Assembly: GCF_022063185.1 (NCBI RefSeq)
Contig: NZ_CP091913.1
Location: 2,977,501-3,041,500 of the forward strand
Length of the DNA: 64,000 bases
Direction: 5' to 3'
Source: Nostoc sp. UHCC 0870
GTDB lineage: Bacteria > Cyanobacteriota > Cyanobacteriia > Cyanobacteriales > Nostocaceae
Under the pieces are notes generated by a model. That model was given only the letters and a program-made list of their open reading frames with translations. It did no database searches and was not told the origin of the DNA. Within the stretch, counting starts at the first letter, position 1. The number at the start of each line of letters is the position of its first letter. Positions 46,968 to 58,061 of the stretch are shown here, one piece after another. A program made the translations under genes and the position numbers.

Positions 46968-48389
46968 ATGTACGACAAGATTAACCCCCCTACAACTGGA
47001 TCAAAAATCACCTTCAAAAATGGTGAACCTGTTGTACCAGACAATCCTATTATCCCTTTTATTCGGGGCGATGGCACGGGTATTGATATTTGGCCAGCTA
47101 CGCAAAAGGTGCTAGATGCGGCGGTAGCTAAAGCGTATCAGGGTAAGCGTCAAATTAGTTGGTTTAAGGTTTACGCTGGTGATGAAGCCTGTGATTTATA
47201 CGGTACTTATCAGTATTTACCTGAAGATACTCTGACGGCTATTAGAGAGTATGGTGTGGCAATTAAAGGGCCTTTGACTACTCCTGTGGGTGGTGGTATC
47301 CGGTCTTTGAATGTGGCACTCAGACAAATTTTTGACTTATATGCCTGTGTGCGTCCTTGCCGTTATTATGCGGGTACGCCATCACCTCACAAAAACCCCG
47401 AAAAACTGGACGTGATAGTCTATCGGGAAAACACAGAGGATATTTATTTGGGGATTGAGTGGAAGCAAGGTAGTGAAATAGGCGATCGCTTAATCTCTAT
47501 CCTCAACAATGAACTCATCCCCGCCACCCCCGAACACGGGAAAAAGCGCATCCCCCTTGATGCTGGTATTGGGATTAAACCCATCAGCAAGACAGGTTCT
47601 CAACGCCTGGTAAGACGCGCTATCAAACACGCCTTAACATTACCTAAAAACAAGCAACAGGTAACTCTGGTGCATAAGGGTAACATCATGAAGTACACCG
47701 AAGGCGCGTTTCGTGATTGGGGTTACGAACTAGCAACTTCTGAGTTTCGTCAAGAATGCGTCACCGAACGGGAATCTTGGATTTTGAGCAACAAAGAGAA
47801 AAATCCCCATATTTCTCTAGAAGAAAACGCCCGTTTGATTGATCCTGGTTTTGATGGTCTTACCGAAGAGAAGAAAGCCCAAATTGTCAAGGAAGTGGAA
47901 ACGGTTCTTAACTTAATTTGGGAAACCCACGGTAACGGTAAGTGGAAAGAGAAAATCATGGTCAATGACCGGATTGCTGACAGTATCTTTCAACAAATCC
48001 AAACCAGACCAGATGAGTATTCGATTCTGGCGACGATGAACTTAAACGGTGATTACTTGTCTGATGCTGCTGCTGCTATTGTCGGTGGCTTAGGAATGGG
48101 GCCTGGCGCAAATATTGGCGATGCTTGCGCCGTTTTTGAAGCTACCCACGGTACAGCACCCAAACACGCCGGCTTAGACAGAATTAACCCTGGTTCGGTG
48201 ATTTTGTCTGGGGTGATGATGTTTGAGTTTATGGGTTGGCAAGAAGCCGCAGACCTAGTTAAGAAAGGTTTAGGGGATGCGATCGCTAATAGTCAAGTCA
48301 CCTACGACTTAGCACGGTTAATCGAACCACCCGTAGAACCACTCAAATGTTCTGAATTTGCCGACGCAATTATCAAACATTTCGGTTAA
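46968..48389 (+). CDS. icd: NADP-dependent isocitrate dehydrogenase
   Basis: A 473-residue enzyme that oxidatively decarboxylates isocitrate to 2-oxoglutarate, the carbon skeleton for nitrogen assimilation and the signal for NtcA/PII. Motifs are [20 protein letters not shown], the substrate loop [58 protein letters not shown], and metal site [20 protein letters not shown]. The NADP-binding segment is [20 protein letters not shown]. Length is normal for cyanobacteria. Confidence 0.97.
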   Translation: MYDKINPPTTGSKITFKNGEPVVPDNPIIPFIRGDGTGIDIWPATQKVLDAAVAKAYQGKRQISWFKVYAGDEACDLYGTYQYLPEDTLTAIREYGVAIKGPLTTPVGGGIRSLNVALRQIFDLYACVRPCRYYAGTPSPHKNPEKLDVIVYRENTEDIYLGIEWKQGSEIGDRLISILNNELIPATPEHGKKRIPLDAGIGIKPISKTGSQRLVRRAIKHALTLPKNKQQVTLVHKGNIMKYTEGAFRDWGYELATSEFRQECVTERESWILSNKEKNPHISLEENARLIDPGFDGLTEEKKAQIVKEVETVLNLIWETHGNGKWKEKIMVNDRIADSIFQQIQTRPDEYSILATMNLNGDYLSDAAAAIVGGLGMGPGANIGDACAVFEATHGTAPKHAGLDRINPGSVILSGVMMFEFMGWQEAADLVKKGLGDAIANSQVTYDLARLIEPPVEPLKCSEFADAIIKHFG

Positions 48390-48404
48390 TTTTAGTTAAT
48401 TATC

Positions 48405-48432
48405 GGGGCGGGATATCTCCGCCCCATAAATA
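48405..48432 (+). terminator. Hairpin after icd, possible terminator
   Basis: GGGGCGG and CCGCCCC pair over seven bases around GATATCT, 15 bases past the icd stop. The following sequence is AT-rich but has only a weak T run. Confidence 0.5.
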
Positions 48433-48630
48433 ATTTTACTGATAATAAATAGTGTATTTAATAATTTTATTAGATAATTAGTATCTTTAAATAATCAAAT
48501 TTTCATGATTGAGACTCTATGCTATAAAGCTAGATTCTCTCTAATTTTATCGAAACTTAACCTGACTACTAAATCATTTCATACATTAAATGGGAATAAT
48601 AACTATGTGATACTTCAGGGATGTAGTAAT

Positions 48631-51600
48631 ATGGCTAGCATTCAAATCGATATTCCCGGATACCAGATTAACGAAGAACTATATAAAGGTTCTAGAACTC
48701 TTGTTTATCGAGGTGTTAGGCTCAAGGACTCCTTACCTGTTGTGATTAAACTGCTGAAAAATCCTTACCCCACCTTCACGGAATTGGTGCAGTTTCGCAA
48801 TCAGTACACTATTGCCAAAAATCTCCAGCTACCTGAAATTATTCAAACTTATAGCTTAGAAGCATATAGGAATAGTTATGCTTTAGTGATGGAAGACTTT
48901 GGAGGCGTATCTCTCAATAAATGGATAGAGAAGAACGAGAGAAACCTACCTCTGAATGATTTTTTGCAAGTAGCTATGTCTTTGTGTGACATATTAAATA
49001 TTATCTACCATCATCGCATTATTCATAAAGATATAAAACCTGCGAATATTTTAATTAATCCAGAAACCAAACAAGTTAAATTAATTGATTTCAGTATTGC
49101 ATCTCTACTCCCACGGGAAACTCAAAGTTTAATCAGTCCCAATGTTTTAGAAGGAACACTAGCTTATATTTCACCCGAACAAACTGGACGGATGAATCGG
49201 TGTATTGAATACCGTACAGATTTCTATTCTTTGGGTGTAACATTTTACGAATTACTGACAAGAGAATTACCATTTCAGTCAGAGGATGCAATGGAATTGG
49301 TACATTGTCAGATGGCAAAATCTGCACCATTGGTACATGAAAGTAATTCAGCAATTCCATTTGTACTATCAGAAATTATCAAAAAATTGATGGCGAAAAA
49401 TGCAGAAGACCGCTATCAAAGTGCATTAGGTCTGAAGTATGATTTAGAAAATTGCTTGATACAACTGAAGGAAACAGGCAAAATTGAGAGTTTCCCAATT
49501 GCACAAAGAGATGTGTGCGATCGCTTTATTATTCCTGACAAACTTTATGGACGAGAAACCGAAGTAGAAACCCTACTCCAAGCATTTGAGCGCGTCAGTT
49601 TAGGTACAACCGAAATGATGCTGGTTACTGGTTTTTCAGGAATTGGGAAAACTGCGGTTGTCAATGAAGTTCATAAACCAATCATTAGACAACGCGGTTA
49701 TTTTATTAAAGGTAAATATGACCAATTTAATCGCAATATCCCTTTTTCGGCATTTGTGCAAGCCTTTCGGGATTTAATGGGGCAATTATTAACAGAAAGT
49801 GATGCTCAAATCCAAGCATGGAAAAAGAAGATTTTAGCGGTTGTAGGTGAGAATGGCCAGGTAATTATTGAAGTCATTCCCGAATTGGAAAGAATTATTG
49901 GTCAACAAGCACCAGCAATAAAGCTATCAGGAACTGCGGCTCAAAACCGATTTAATTTGTTATTTCAGAAGTTTGTGGAGGTATTCACTACTAAAGAACA
50001 TCCCTTAGTGATGTTTTTAGATGATTTGCAGTGGGCTGATTCGGCATCTCTAAAGTTGATAGAGTTACTGATGAGTGAATCAGCCGGGGGATATTTATTA
50101 TTAATTGGTGCTTATCGAGATAATGAAGTTTCAGCTGCCCATCCTTTGATGTTCAGTTTGGAAGAAATTAGGAAAGCCCAAGCCACAATCAATACTATTA
50201 CCCTTGCTCCCCTTAGTAACTCTAGTTTAAATCAACTGGTGGCAGATACACTGAGTTGCTCTACAGCAGTTGCACAAACATTAACAGAATTAGTTTATCA
50301 AAAAACTCACGGAAATCCATTTTTTAGCACGCAGTTTCTTAAGGCACTCCATGAAGATGGACTAATTAAATTTGATTGGAACGGTGGAAATTGGCAGTGC
50401 AATATTGTTGCAGTGAAGGAGTTATCGCTCTCTGATGATGTTGTTGAATTCATGGCATTGCAGTTACAGAAGTTGCCAGAGAAAACACAGAAGATTTTAA
50501 AATTTGCGGCGTGTATTGGTAATCAATTTGACTTAGGAACATTGGGGATTATCTGGGAAAAATCGGAAACTGAAACCGCTACAGTCCTATGGAAAGCATT
50601 ACAAGAAGGACTGATTTTACCCCAGAGTGAAGTTTATAAATTTTATGTCGGGAGGGAAGTGCAGGATGGGGTGACAGGTTCACAAATTGTCACCTACAAA
50701 TTCCTCCACGATCGCGTTCAGCAAGCAGCATACTCATTAATTCCCCAAGAGCAAAAGCAGTATACTCATGGCAAAATTGGTCAATTGTTGTTGCAAGGGT
50801 TATCTCAGCAGGAACAGGAGGAGAGGATTTTTGATATTGTCAACCAATTGAATATGGGAAAAAGTGTCATCACTACCAATGAGCAAAAACAACAACTGGC
50901 TGATCTGAATTTAAAAGCTGGACAAAAAGCTAAACTCTCAGCAGCCTATCAAGCGGCTCAGGATTATTGCACCATTGGGATGGCTCTATTATCCCCAGAT
51001 GCTTGGCACGAAAACTATACACTCATGTACAGTTTGCATCGTGATGGTTCAGAAGCGGCTTATCTTTGTAGTAAATTTGACCAAGCTGAAGTCCTGTATG
51101 GGGAGACACTCAAATATGCTCAAACTCCCCTGGACAAAGCCATAATTTATCGCGTGCAGATGACCCAGTATCAGCTTCAGGGACGAAATGCTGAGGCGAT
51201 CGCTATTCAACGTCAAAGTTTACAGCTGCTGGGGTGGACAATGCCCACAGAGCCGGAGATTATCCAAGCTAGCTTAGATGCAGAAATCGCCACAGTTCAG
51301 CAATTTATAGAGCAGCATACCATTGAGTCAATTCTCGCAGCCCCCAAAATGACAGATCCCAGCATTGCAGAAATACTGCGAATTTTACAAATTCTGTTCT
51401 ATGCTGCATGGCTCGATGGTCAACCAACTTTAGCATTACTCGCACTCGCCAAGATGACCACGCTGTCATTACAGTATGGTAATAGCGATATGTCTCCCTT
51501 TGGTTATGTCGGCTATGGCTTAATTGCTAATGGTGTCCTCAAGGACTGCGCTACTGCTTATCAGTTTGGGGAAATAGCAGTACAGCTTTGTGAACAGTTT

Positions 51601-54045
51601 GACAATGCTGATGTGCGTGGTATGACTAATTTCCTCTTTGCTGCTGATGTGCATAGCTGGAATCGTCCCATTCGAGAGGCGGATACATACTATAACAACG
51701 CCTATAAATATGGGATGGAAGCTGGAAACTGGCTGACAGTAGGCTTTATGATGATGCAGAGTGGTTCTGATCGCCTGACTTATGGTAAAAACTTAGATGA
51801 TTTGTATGCGATCGCTCAAAATCACGCAGCTTTTCTGGATCAGATCAAAAGCTTAGATAACCTGAATGCTTTAACAGTCGGAGTAATTCAACCAATACGC
51901 CAACTTTTGGGTTTAACCAAAACGCCGTTTACCTTTGATGATGACAGCTTTAGTGAAGCCCAGTATTTACAAAAATACGTCAATACTCCTTATCATTTGG
52001 CTTGGTTATATTCTGTCAAAATTCGCCATGCCTATTTATTTGATCATCAAGCTGCATACCCTGATTTAATCCCCCAACTAAGCATCATTGAAAATACAAT
52101 TTCCAGTCATGCAAAAGTCCCTTCCAGCGTTTTTTATGTGGCATTAATGCACCTCGCTTTAGCTGAAGCGGCTTCCGAAGATTCTGAGCGTCAACACCAT
52201 TTACAAGCACTCGTCCCCCTAGAAGAACGCTTGAATCTGTGGGCAAAAGCTTGTCCTGAAAATCTTCTGCACAAGTGTCTACTCATCCAAGCAGAAAAAG
52301 CCAGGTTAAACAAACAAAAAACCGCAGCTATTGAGCTTTATGATCAAGCAATTACTCAAGCTCAAGCAAATGAGTATGGCTACGAAGAAGGGTTAGCCAA
52401 TGAACTGGCGGCTAAATTCTACCTTGACTGGGGCAAAGAAAAAGTTGCCGCAGGTTATATGCAGGAAGCATACTATTGCTATGCTCGTTGGGGTGCAAAA
52501 GCCAAAAACGATGATTTAGAACAACGTTATCCTCAACTGCTGCAACCCATCCTGCAACAACAAAAAGTTGGTTTCAATTCCCTAGAAACCATAGCTACTC
52601 TTGTCAGTACCTCAATTTCCTCATCTACTTCCACTTTTAGAACTAGTATTTCAGATGTACTAGATTTGACTTCATTCCTCAAAGCAGCTCAAGCGATTTC
52701 CAGTTCTCTCGAATTAGAGGCACTTATCGCCCACCTGACTCGTATTATCTTAGAAAACTCTGGCGCGGAAAAATCTGTAGTCATTCTTCCCCAAGATTAT
52801 GAATGGCAAGTTCGCGCAATTACCGTTATCAATCACCAGTCAAATTCCCAAAGGGATGTGAAAACCATTCTTGATTCACAACTACTAGATACTTGTGAGG
52901 ATATCCCTAAAAAAATCATCAATTACGTTAAGAATACCCGAAAAACTGTAATTATAGACAATTGCCAAACAGATATTCCCGGTGTAATTGGGGAATATAT
53001 GCTGCAATATCAACCCCAAAGTGTATTATGTACACCGATTATTAACCAAGGGCATTTGTTAGGGATTATCTATTTAGAAAACAAATTAACAAGCGGGGTG
53101 TTTACTAACGAGAGACTACAAGTAATTAATTTACTGTCTTCCCAAGCTGCAATATCTCTAGAAAATTCTCAGCTTTACCAACAAGCGCAACAAGCATTAC
53201 AAGATTTACAAGCAGCACAATTACAAATTGTGCAAAGTGAAAAAATGTCTGCACTGGGTAACTTAGTTGCTGGGGTAGCTCATGAAATGAATAATCCTTT
53301 GGGATTTATTTCTGCTACTCTCCAACAAGCTAAACCCAGCTTGGATGATATTTTTGAACATTTAAAACTATATCAAGAAAGCTTTCCTCATCCAGTTGCA
53401 ACAATTATTAACCATGCCAAGGAAATTGACTTGGATTATAGCTTAGAAGACCTACCCAAGATGATTAACTCAATGACAATGGCGTGCGATCGCCTCTGCA
53501 ACATCAGCACTAGTTTAAGAACTTTCTCCCGTATGGATAAAGATTACAAAGTGCCTTTTAATGTTCATGAAGGTATTGATAGCACAATTTTAATTCTCAA
53601 GCATCGCCTGAAAGCCAACGAACAACGTCCAGCCATTGAAGTAACTACAAACTATGGTGATTTATCTCTAGTGGAATGCTTCCCAGGCCAATTAAATCAG
53701 GTATTTATGAATATTCTGGCAAATGCCATTGATGCTTTAGAAGAAACAAATATTGGGCGGAGTTTTAGCGACATTCAAGCAAATCCCAACTGTATTAAAA
53801 TTACAACATCAATGGAAAATCATCAAGCCAAGATTCAGATTGCTGATAATGGTAATGGGATGAGTGAAGCAATCAAACAAAATATTTTCGATCATTTATT
53901 TACTACTAAAGCTGTAGGTAAAGGGACAGGTTTAGGACTAGCGATCGCGCGTCAAATTGTTGAACAAACCCACGGTGGTAAATTGAATTGCAATTCTATG
54001 CTGGGTGAGGGTACAGAATTTGTAATTGAGATTCCAATCTATTAA
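48631..54045 (+). CDS. Giant Ser/Thr kinase-ATPase-GAF-histidine kinase
   Basis: From this ATG the protein has 1804 residues; the frame is open 42 codons further but homology starts here. Order: Ser/Thr kinase domain (about 1-280; IIHKDIKPANILI catalytic loop and LIDFSIAS, where DFS replaces DFG), AAA-type ATPase (VTGFSGIGKTAVVNEVHKPI and VMFLDDLQWADSASLKLIE), a long helical TPR-like region (about 700-1330), a GAF domain (about 1370-1520; VVILPQDYEW to LLGIIYLENKLTSGVFTNER), and a histidine kinase transmitter (KMSALGNLVAGVAHEMNNP, NQVFMNILANAIDAL, GTGLGLAIAR). This matches the HstK-type hybrid kinases frequent in Nostoc. No response regulator lies next to it. Confidence 0.93.
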   Translation: MASIQIDIPGYQINEELYKGSRTLVYRGVRLKDSLPVVIKLLKNPYPTFTELVQFRNQYTIAKNLQLPEIIQTYSLEAYRNSYALVMEDFGGVSLNKWIEKNERNLPLNDFLQVAMSLCDILNIIYHHRIIHKDIKPANILINPETKQVKLIDFSIASLLPRETQSLISPNVLEGTLAYISPEQTGRMNRCIEYRTDFYSLGVTFYELLTRELPFQSEDAMELVHCQMAKSAPLVHESNSAIPFVLSEIIKKLMAKNAEDRYQSALGLKYDLENCLIQLKETGKIESFPIAQRDVCDRFIIPDKLYGRETEVETLLQAFERVSLGTTEMMLVTGFSGIGKTAVVNEVHKPIIRQRGYFIKGKYDQFNRNIPFSAFVQAFRDLMGQLLTESDAQIQAWKKKILAVVGENGQVIIEVIPELERIIGQQAPAIKLSGTAAQNRFNLLFQKFVEVFTTKEHPLVMFLDDLQWADSASLKLIELLMSESAGGYLLLIGAYRDNEVSAAHPLMFSLEEIRKAQATINTITLAPLSNSSLNQLVADTLSCSTAVAQTLTELVYQKTHGNPFFSTQFLKALHEDGLIKFDWNGGNWQCNIVAVKELSLSDDVVEFMALQLQKLPEKTQKILKFAACIGNQFDLGTLGIIWEKSETETATVLWKALQEGLILPQSEVYKFYVGREVQDGVTGSQIVTYKFLHDRVQQAAYSLIPQEQKQYTHGKIGQLLLQGLSQQEQEERIFDIVNQLNMGKSVITTNEQKQQLADLNLKAGQKAKLSAAYQAAQDYCTIGMALLSPDAWHENYTLMYSLHRDGSEAAYLCSKFDQAEVLYGETLKYAQTPLDKAIIYRVQMTQYQLQGRNAEAIAIQRQSLQLLGWTMPTEPEIIQASLDAEIATVQQFIEQHTIESILAAPKMTDPSIAEILRILQILFYAAWLDGQPTLALLALAKMTTLSLQYGNSDMSPFGYVGYGLIANGVLKDCATAYQFGEIAVQLCEQFDNADVRGMTNFLFAADVHSWNRPIREADTYYNNAYKYGMEAGNWLTVGFMMMQSGSDRLTYGKNLDDLYAIAQNHAAFLDQIKSLDNLNALTVGVIQPIRQLLGLTKTPFTFDDDSFSEAQYLQKYVNTPYHLAWLYSVKIRHAYLFDHQAAYPDLIPQLSIIENTISSHAKVPSSVFYVALMHLALAEAASEDSERQHHLQALVPLEERLNLWAKACPENLLHKCLLIQAEKARLNKQKTAAIELYDQAITQAQANEYGYEEGLANELAAKFYLDWGKEKVAAGYMQEAYYCYARWGAKAKNDDLEQRYPQLLQPILQQQKVGFNSLETIATLVSTSISSSTSTFRTSISDVLDLTSFLKAAQAISSSLELEALIAHLTRIILENSGAEKSVVILPQDYEWQVRAITVINHQSNSQRDVKTILDSQLLDTCEDIPKKIINYVKNTRKTVIIDNCQTDIPGVIGEYMLQYQPQSVLCTPIINQGHLLGIIYLENKLTSGVFTNERLQVINLLSSQAAISLENSQLYQQAQQALQDLQAAQLQIVQSEKMSALGNLVAGVAHEMNNPLGFISATLQQAKPSLDDIFEHLKLYQESFPHPVATIINHAKEIDLDYSLEDLPKMINSMTMACDRLCNISTSLRTFSRMDKDYKVPFNVHEGIDSTILILKHRLKANEQRPAIEVTTNYGDLSLVECFPGQLNQVFMNILANAIDALEETNIGRSFSDIQANPNCIKITTSMENHQAKIQIADNGNGMSEAIKQNIFDHLFTTKAVGKGTGLGLAIARQIVEQTHGGKLNCNSMLGEGTEFVIEIPIY

Positions 54046-54157
54046 AGTGGCTTTTGAGTAGGTACACCCAAAGCACGAGTAAAGTATGATGGCCTCTGAC
54101 GAACCAGAGGTCATTGCCTAATCAAGCATCTTTTTTGCCCATGTTTGGGTGCGGTTT

Positions 54158-54451
54158 TTAGTTTTCATGCTCTTTTTGATGATTATTTGTGGGTTGATCA
54201 GTTTCTATGAGTTGTGAAATAAAGACATCTGGTTTTCTACTCACAACAGATATAACTCTATCCATCGCAATTACTTCACTGATTTTTACAACCATTTCCC
54301 ACAGAGTATCTTCCTCTGTTTCTTTGTTATGAGTCCTATGTTGAAACCACAATAAATCATCCGAAACCCGAATGATTTTTGCAAAATACCATTTATCTCG
54401 TATCAGTATCCAAATTTCTTGATCTAAGTATGATTCTAGAATAGACTTCAC
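54158..54451 (-). CDS. Hypothetical protein, 97 residues
   Basis: A small soluble protein with YLDQEIWILIRDKWYFAKII and LLWFQHRTHNKETEEDTLWE, suggesting a compact beta-rich fold (Hfq/SH3-like barrel is possible but unproven). The C-terminus is polar (TDQPTNNHQKEHEN). It lies between the giant kinase gene and psbA, in the psbA direction. Function not recognised. Confidence 0.6.
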   Translation of the reverse strand: MKSILESYLDQEIWILIRDKWYFAKIIRVSDDLLWFQHRTHNKETEEDTLWEMVVKISEVIAMDRVISVVSRKPDVFISQLIETDQPTNNHQKEHEN

Positions 54452-54587
54452 AATATTTCAAATAATAAAAAATGATGTGCTAAATACTATTTGAGTATTC
54501 CATCCTAAAGCAACAGTAAACATACGATATATTAAAAATATTTTGATATATTTTATACTATGCTTATTAATTCAATATCACAAAAAC

Positions 54588-54619
54588 AAAAAGCGTCCCC
54601 AGTGAAGAGGACGCTTTTT
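54588..54619 (-). terminator. Intrinsic terminator of psbA
   Basis: AAAAAGCGTCC and GGACGCTTTTT form a perfect 11-base stem with a 10-base loop, about 25 bases after the psbA stop. The A and T runs in the arms give the U tract. Confidence 0.92.
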
Positions 54620-54643
54620 GTTTAATTAGCTAAAGCTTGAAGA

Positions 54644-55726
54644 TTAACCGTTGATAGCAGGTGCGCTGATAGCAACAGGAGCAACTTCACCAGCAGCCAA
54701 GTCTAGGGGGAAGTTGTGAGCGTTACGCTCGTGCATTACTTCCATACCCAGGTTAGCGCGGTTGATTACATCAGCCCAGGTAGCGATAACGCGACCTTGG
54801 GAGTCGATGATGGATTGGTTGAAGTTGAAACCGTTCAAGTTGAACGCCATTGTGCTGATACCCAAGGCGGTGAACCAGATGCCTACTACTGGCCATGCAG
54901 CCAAGAAGAAGTGCAAGGAACGGCTGTTGTTGAATGAAGCGTATTGGAAAATCAAGCGACCGAAGTAACCGTGTGCTGCAACAATGTTGTAGGTTTCTTC
55001 TTCTTGTCCGAATTTGTAACCGTAGTTTTGTGATTCGGTTTCGGTGGTTTCACGCACCAAGGAGGAAGTTACTAGAGAACCGTGCATTGCGGAGAACAAT
55101 GAACCGCCGAATACACCAGCTACACCCAACATATGGAAGGGGTGCATCAAGATGTTGTGTTCTGCTTGGAACACGATCATGAAGTTGAATGTACCGGAGA
55201 TACCCAAGGGCATACCATCGGAGAATGAACCTTGACCGATTGGGTAGATCAAGAATACTGCGGTTGCAGATGCCAAAGGTGCAGAGTATGCTACGCAGAT
55301 CCAGGGGCGCATTCCTAAGCGGTAGGATAGTTCCCACTGACGACCTAGGTAACAAGCACATCCGATCAAGAAGTGGAAAATTACCAATTGGTAAGGACCA
55401 CCGTTGTACAACCACTCATCTAAGGAAGCTGCTTCCCAGATTGGGTAGAAGTGTAAGCCAATGGCGTTGGAGGAAGGAACAACTGCACCAGAGATGATGT
55501 TGTTTCCGTAGATTAATGAACCTGCTACTGGTTCACGGATGCCATCGATGTCTACTGGAGGTGCAGCGATGAAGGCAATGATGAAACAGGTGGTTGCGGC
55601 TAGCAAGGTGGGGATCATCAATACGCCGAACCAACCGATATAAATCCGGTTTTCGGTGCTGGTGATCCACTCGCAGAACCGCTCCCATACATTCGCGCTT
55701 TGACGCTGTTGTAAGGTTGTGGTCAT
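54644..55726 (-). CDS. psbA: Photosystem II D1 protein, Gln130 form
   Basis: The 360-residue D1 reaction-centre protein. All functional residues that I counted are in place: Tyr161, Asp170, Glu189, His190, His198, His215, Ser264, His332, Glu333, His337, Asp342 and Ala344, with the 16-residue C-terminal extension [16 protein letters not shown] to be removed by CtpA. Residue 130 is Gln ([15 protein letters not shown]). In cyanobacteria with several psbA genes, Gln130 marks the constitutive/low-light D1:1 type and Glu130 the high-light type. Monocistronic, with its own promoter and terminator. Other copies are expected elsewhere in the genome. Confidence 0.98.
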   Translation of the reverse strand: MTTTLQQRQSANVWERFCEWITSTENRIYIGWFGVLMIPTLLAATTCFIIAFIAAPPVDIDGIREPVAGSLIYGNNIISGAVVPSSNAIGLHFYPIWEAASLDEWLYNGGPYQLVIFHFLIGCACYLGRQWELSYRLGMRPWICVAYSAPLASATAVFLIYPIGQGSFSDGMPLGISGTFNFMIVFQAEHNILMHPFHMLGVAGVFGGSLFSAMHGSLVTSSLVRETTETESQNYGYKFGQEEETYNIVAAHGYFGRLIFQYASFNNSRSLHFFLAAWPVVGIWFTALGISTMAFNLNGFNFNQSIIDSQGRVIATWADVINRANLGMEVMHERNAHNFPLDLAAGEVAPVAISAPAING

Positions 55727-55727
55727 T

Positions 55728-55757
55728 TTTTTATGATTGCTTTGGTTTTTATGATTG
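55728..55757 (-). promoter_or_regulatory. Repeated word in the psbA leader
   Basis: TTTTTATGATTG occurs twice (55728-55739 and 55746-55757; CAATCATAAAAA on the coding strand) directly before the ATG. There is no clear Shine-Dalgarno, so the A-rich leader may set translation. Confidence 0.4.
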
Positions 55758-55786
55758 AGGTAAGTATTTTTCCCTACCTGTTTACT

Positions 55787-55815
55787 ACCTTAGACGGAAG
55801 ATGGAGTTTTGTAAA
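55787..55815 (-). promoter_or_regulatory. psbA: psbA promoter
   Basis: On the minus strand TTTACA and TAAGGT are separated by 17 bases, 60-90 bases before the start codon. This fits a sigma-70-type promoter and the usual leader length of cyanobacterial psbA. The -10 is imperfect. Confidence 0.55.
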
Positions 55816-55897
55816 GGTAATTTAATTAAATATTACTTATTGAAATTATTTGCTTTACTTATCAATCCCGTCAGTGGACGGGATTAATTAGTTTAAA

Positions 55898-56254
<357 letters not shown>

Positions 56255-56315
56255 CTAATTATTCATCTGCTAGAGATTCTAAAGGTTTACTGTTTATAGA
56301 AGAAATATTTAACCA

Positions 56316-57845
56316 ATGCTTGCTAGAGTCTGGAGTGCGTCAATTGTCGGCATCGATGCTGTGAAAGTCGGCGTAGAAGTGGATGTTTCAGGGGGTTTAC
56401 CAGGAATTGTGATTTTGGGGCTACCAGATTCAGCAGTTCAGGAATCGAAGGAGAGAGTCAAAGCCACTTTGAAAAATGCCGGGTTTGCGTTTCCGATGCG
56501 AAAAATTGTGATTAACTTAACGCCAGCCGATTTACGCAAGGAAGGCCCCTGTTTTGATTTGCCTATTAGTGTGGGTATTTTGGCGGCTTCTGAGCAAGTT
56601 AGCGCGGATTTGTTGGGAGATTATATTTTTTTGGGCGAAGTGTCATTAGATGGCAGCCTGCGTCCGGTGGCTGGTGTTTTACCGATCGCAGCTACGGCTC
56701 AGAAAATGGGAATTGCAGGTTTAGTTGTGCCTGCTGATAATGCTCAAGAAGCATCGGTGGTACAAGGGTTAGATGTGTATGGCTGTAAGAATATCTCTGA
56801 GGTAGTTGATTTATTGAATCATCCAGGGAAGTACAAACCTGTAAAGTTAGATGAATCAAAAGAGTCACCACAGATAGCTCATGCTGTTGCAGATTTAAAG
56901 GATGTGAAAGGACAGGCTCATGCTCGTCGGGCTTTAGAAATTGCGGCGGCTGGGGGGCATAATTTAATTTTTGTGGGGCCGCCGGGGAGTGGCAAAACGA
57001 TGTTAGCACGACGCTTACCGGGGATATTGCCCCCATTAAGCTTTGCGGAGGCTTTAGAAGTGACTCGGATTCACTCTGTTGCTGGGTTATTAAAGAATCG
57101 TGGCTCATTAGTACGCGATCGCCCTTTTCGTAGTCCCCACCACTCAGCATCAGGGCCATCTTTAGTTGGTGGTGGCGGGTTTCCGCGTCCTGGGGAAATT
57201 TCCTTATCTCATCGGGGTATCTTGTTTTTGGATGAATTGACAGAATTTAAACGAGATGTCTTAGAATTTCTCCGTCAGCCTTTAGAAGATGGTTTTGTGA
57301 CGATTTCCCGCACCAGACAATCAGTTACATTTCCCGCACAATTTACTTTAGTCGCCAGTACAAATCCCTGTCCTTGTGGTTACTATGGCGATACTATTCA
57401 GCAATGTACCTGCTCACCAAGACAACGAGAACATTATTGGGCAAAACTTTCTGGCCCCTTGATGGATCGGATTGATTTACAAGTGGCGGTGAATCGCTTG
57501 AAACCAGAAGAAATTACCCAACAACCGACAGGAGAAGGTTCGATGTCTGTACTGGCTAGGGTAAAACAAGCACGCGATCGCGCCACTATTCGTTTCCAAG
57601 AAGAATCAAATCTGCGGTGCAATGCCCAAATGCAAAGCCGACACCTCCAGAAATGGTGCAAACTAGATGATGCTAGCCGGAATTTATTAGAAGCCGCAAT
57701 TAAAAAATTAGGTTTATCAGCTAGGGCTAGCGATCGCATTCTCAAAGTCGCCCGCACAATCGCAGATTTAGCGGGCGATGAAGAACTCAAAGCTAATCAT
57801 GTGGCTGAAGCCATCCAATACCGCACTATAGATAGAATGCAGTAG
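56316..57845 (+). CDS. YifB/ComM family AAA ATPase (Mg chelatase-like)
   Basis: A 509-residue protein. The N-terminal LonC-like domain (VKVGVEVDVSGGLPGIVILG, FDLPISVGILAAS) is followed by a Mg-chelatase-type AAA module: Walker A FVGPPGSGKTMLARRLPGIL, Walker B ILFLDELTEF and the sensor region TLVASTNPCPCGYYGD with cysteines. The C-terminal Mg_chelatase_C part follows. ComM-type proteins are hexameric branch-migration helicases that help integrate DNA during transformation. The length is full. Confidence 0.93.
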   Translation: MLARVWSASIVGIDAVKVGVEVDVSGGLPGIVILGLPDSAVQESKERVKATLKNAGFAFPMRKIVINLTPADLRKEGPCFDLPISVGILAASEQVSADLLGDYIFLGEVSLDGSLRPVAGVLPIAATAQKMGIAGLVVPADNAQEASVVQGLDVYGCKNISEVVDLLNHPGKYKPVKLDESKESPQIAHAVADLKDVKGQAHARRALEIAAAGGHNLIFVGPPGSGKTMLARRLPGILPPLSFAEALEVTRIHSVAGLLKNRGSLVRDRPFRSPHHSASGPSLVGGGGFPRPGEISLSHRGILFLDELTEFKRDVLEFLRQPLEDGFVTISRTRQSVTFPAQFTLVASTNPCPCGYYGDTIQQCTCSPRQREHYWAKLSGPLMDRIDLQVAVNRLKPEEITQQPTGEGSMSVLARVKQARDRATIRFQEESNLRCNAQMQSRHLQKWCKLDDASRNLLEAAIKKLGLSARASDRILKVARTIADLAGDEELKANHVAEAIQYRTIDRMQ

Positions 57846-58061
57846 GAAGGTGACAGGTGACAGGTGACAGGTGACAGGTGACAGGTGACAGGTGATAGGT
57901 GATAGGTGACAGGTGATAGGTGACAGGTGACAGGTGACAGAGGAGCAGAGGAGAGGAAATCCCCAATGCCCAACTCATTACTCAGCACTCAGTACTCATT
58001 ACTCATTACTCATTACTCATTACTCATTACTCATTACTCATTACTCAGCACTCAGCACTCA
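57846..58061. repeat. Two heptamer arrays between yifB and aspS
   Basis: 57848-57940 is a run of GGTGACA/GGTGATA units beginning right at the yifB stop. 57974-58062 is a run of CATTACT with some CAGCACT units that reaches the aspS stop. Both are the unit types seen elsewhere in the window, and they separate convergent genes. Confidence 0.92.

Noticed and set aside
55050..55415. Open frame of 121 codons on the minus strand and several on the plus strand inside psbA
   Set aside because: They lie fully within the conserved psbA gene in other frames and have no family motif.
56692..57159. 155-codon minus-strand frame inside yifB
   Set aside because: Shadow of the conserved YifB frame; its product is low in complexity and unlike a protein.
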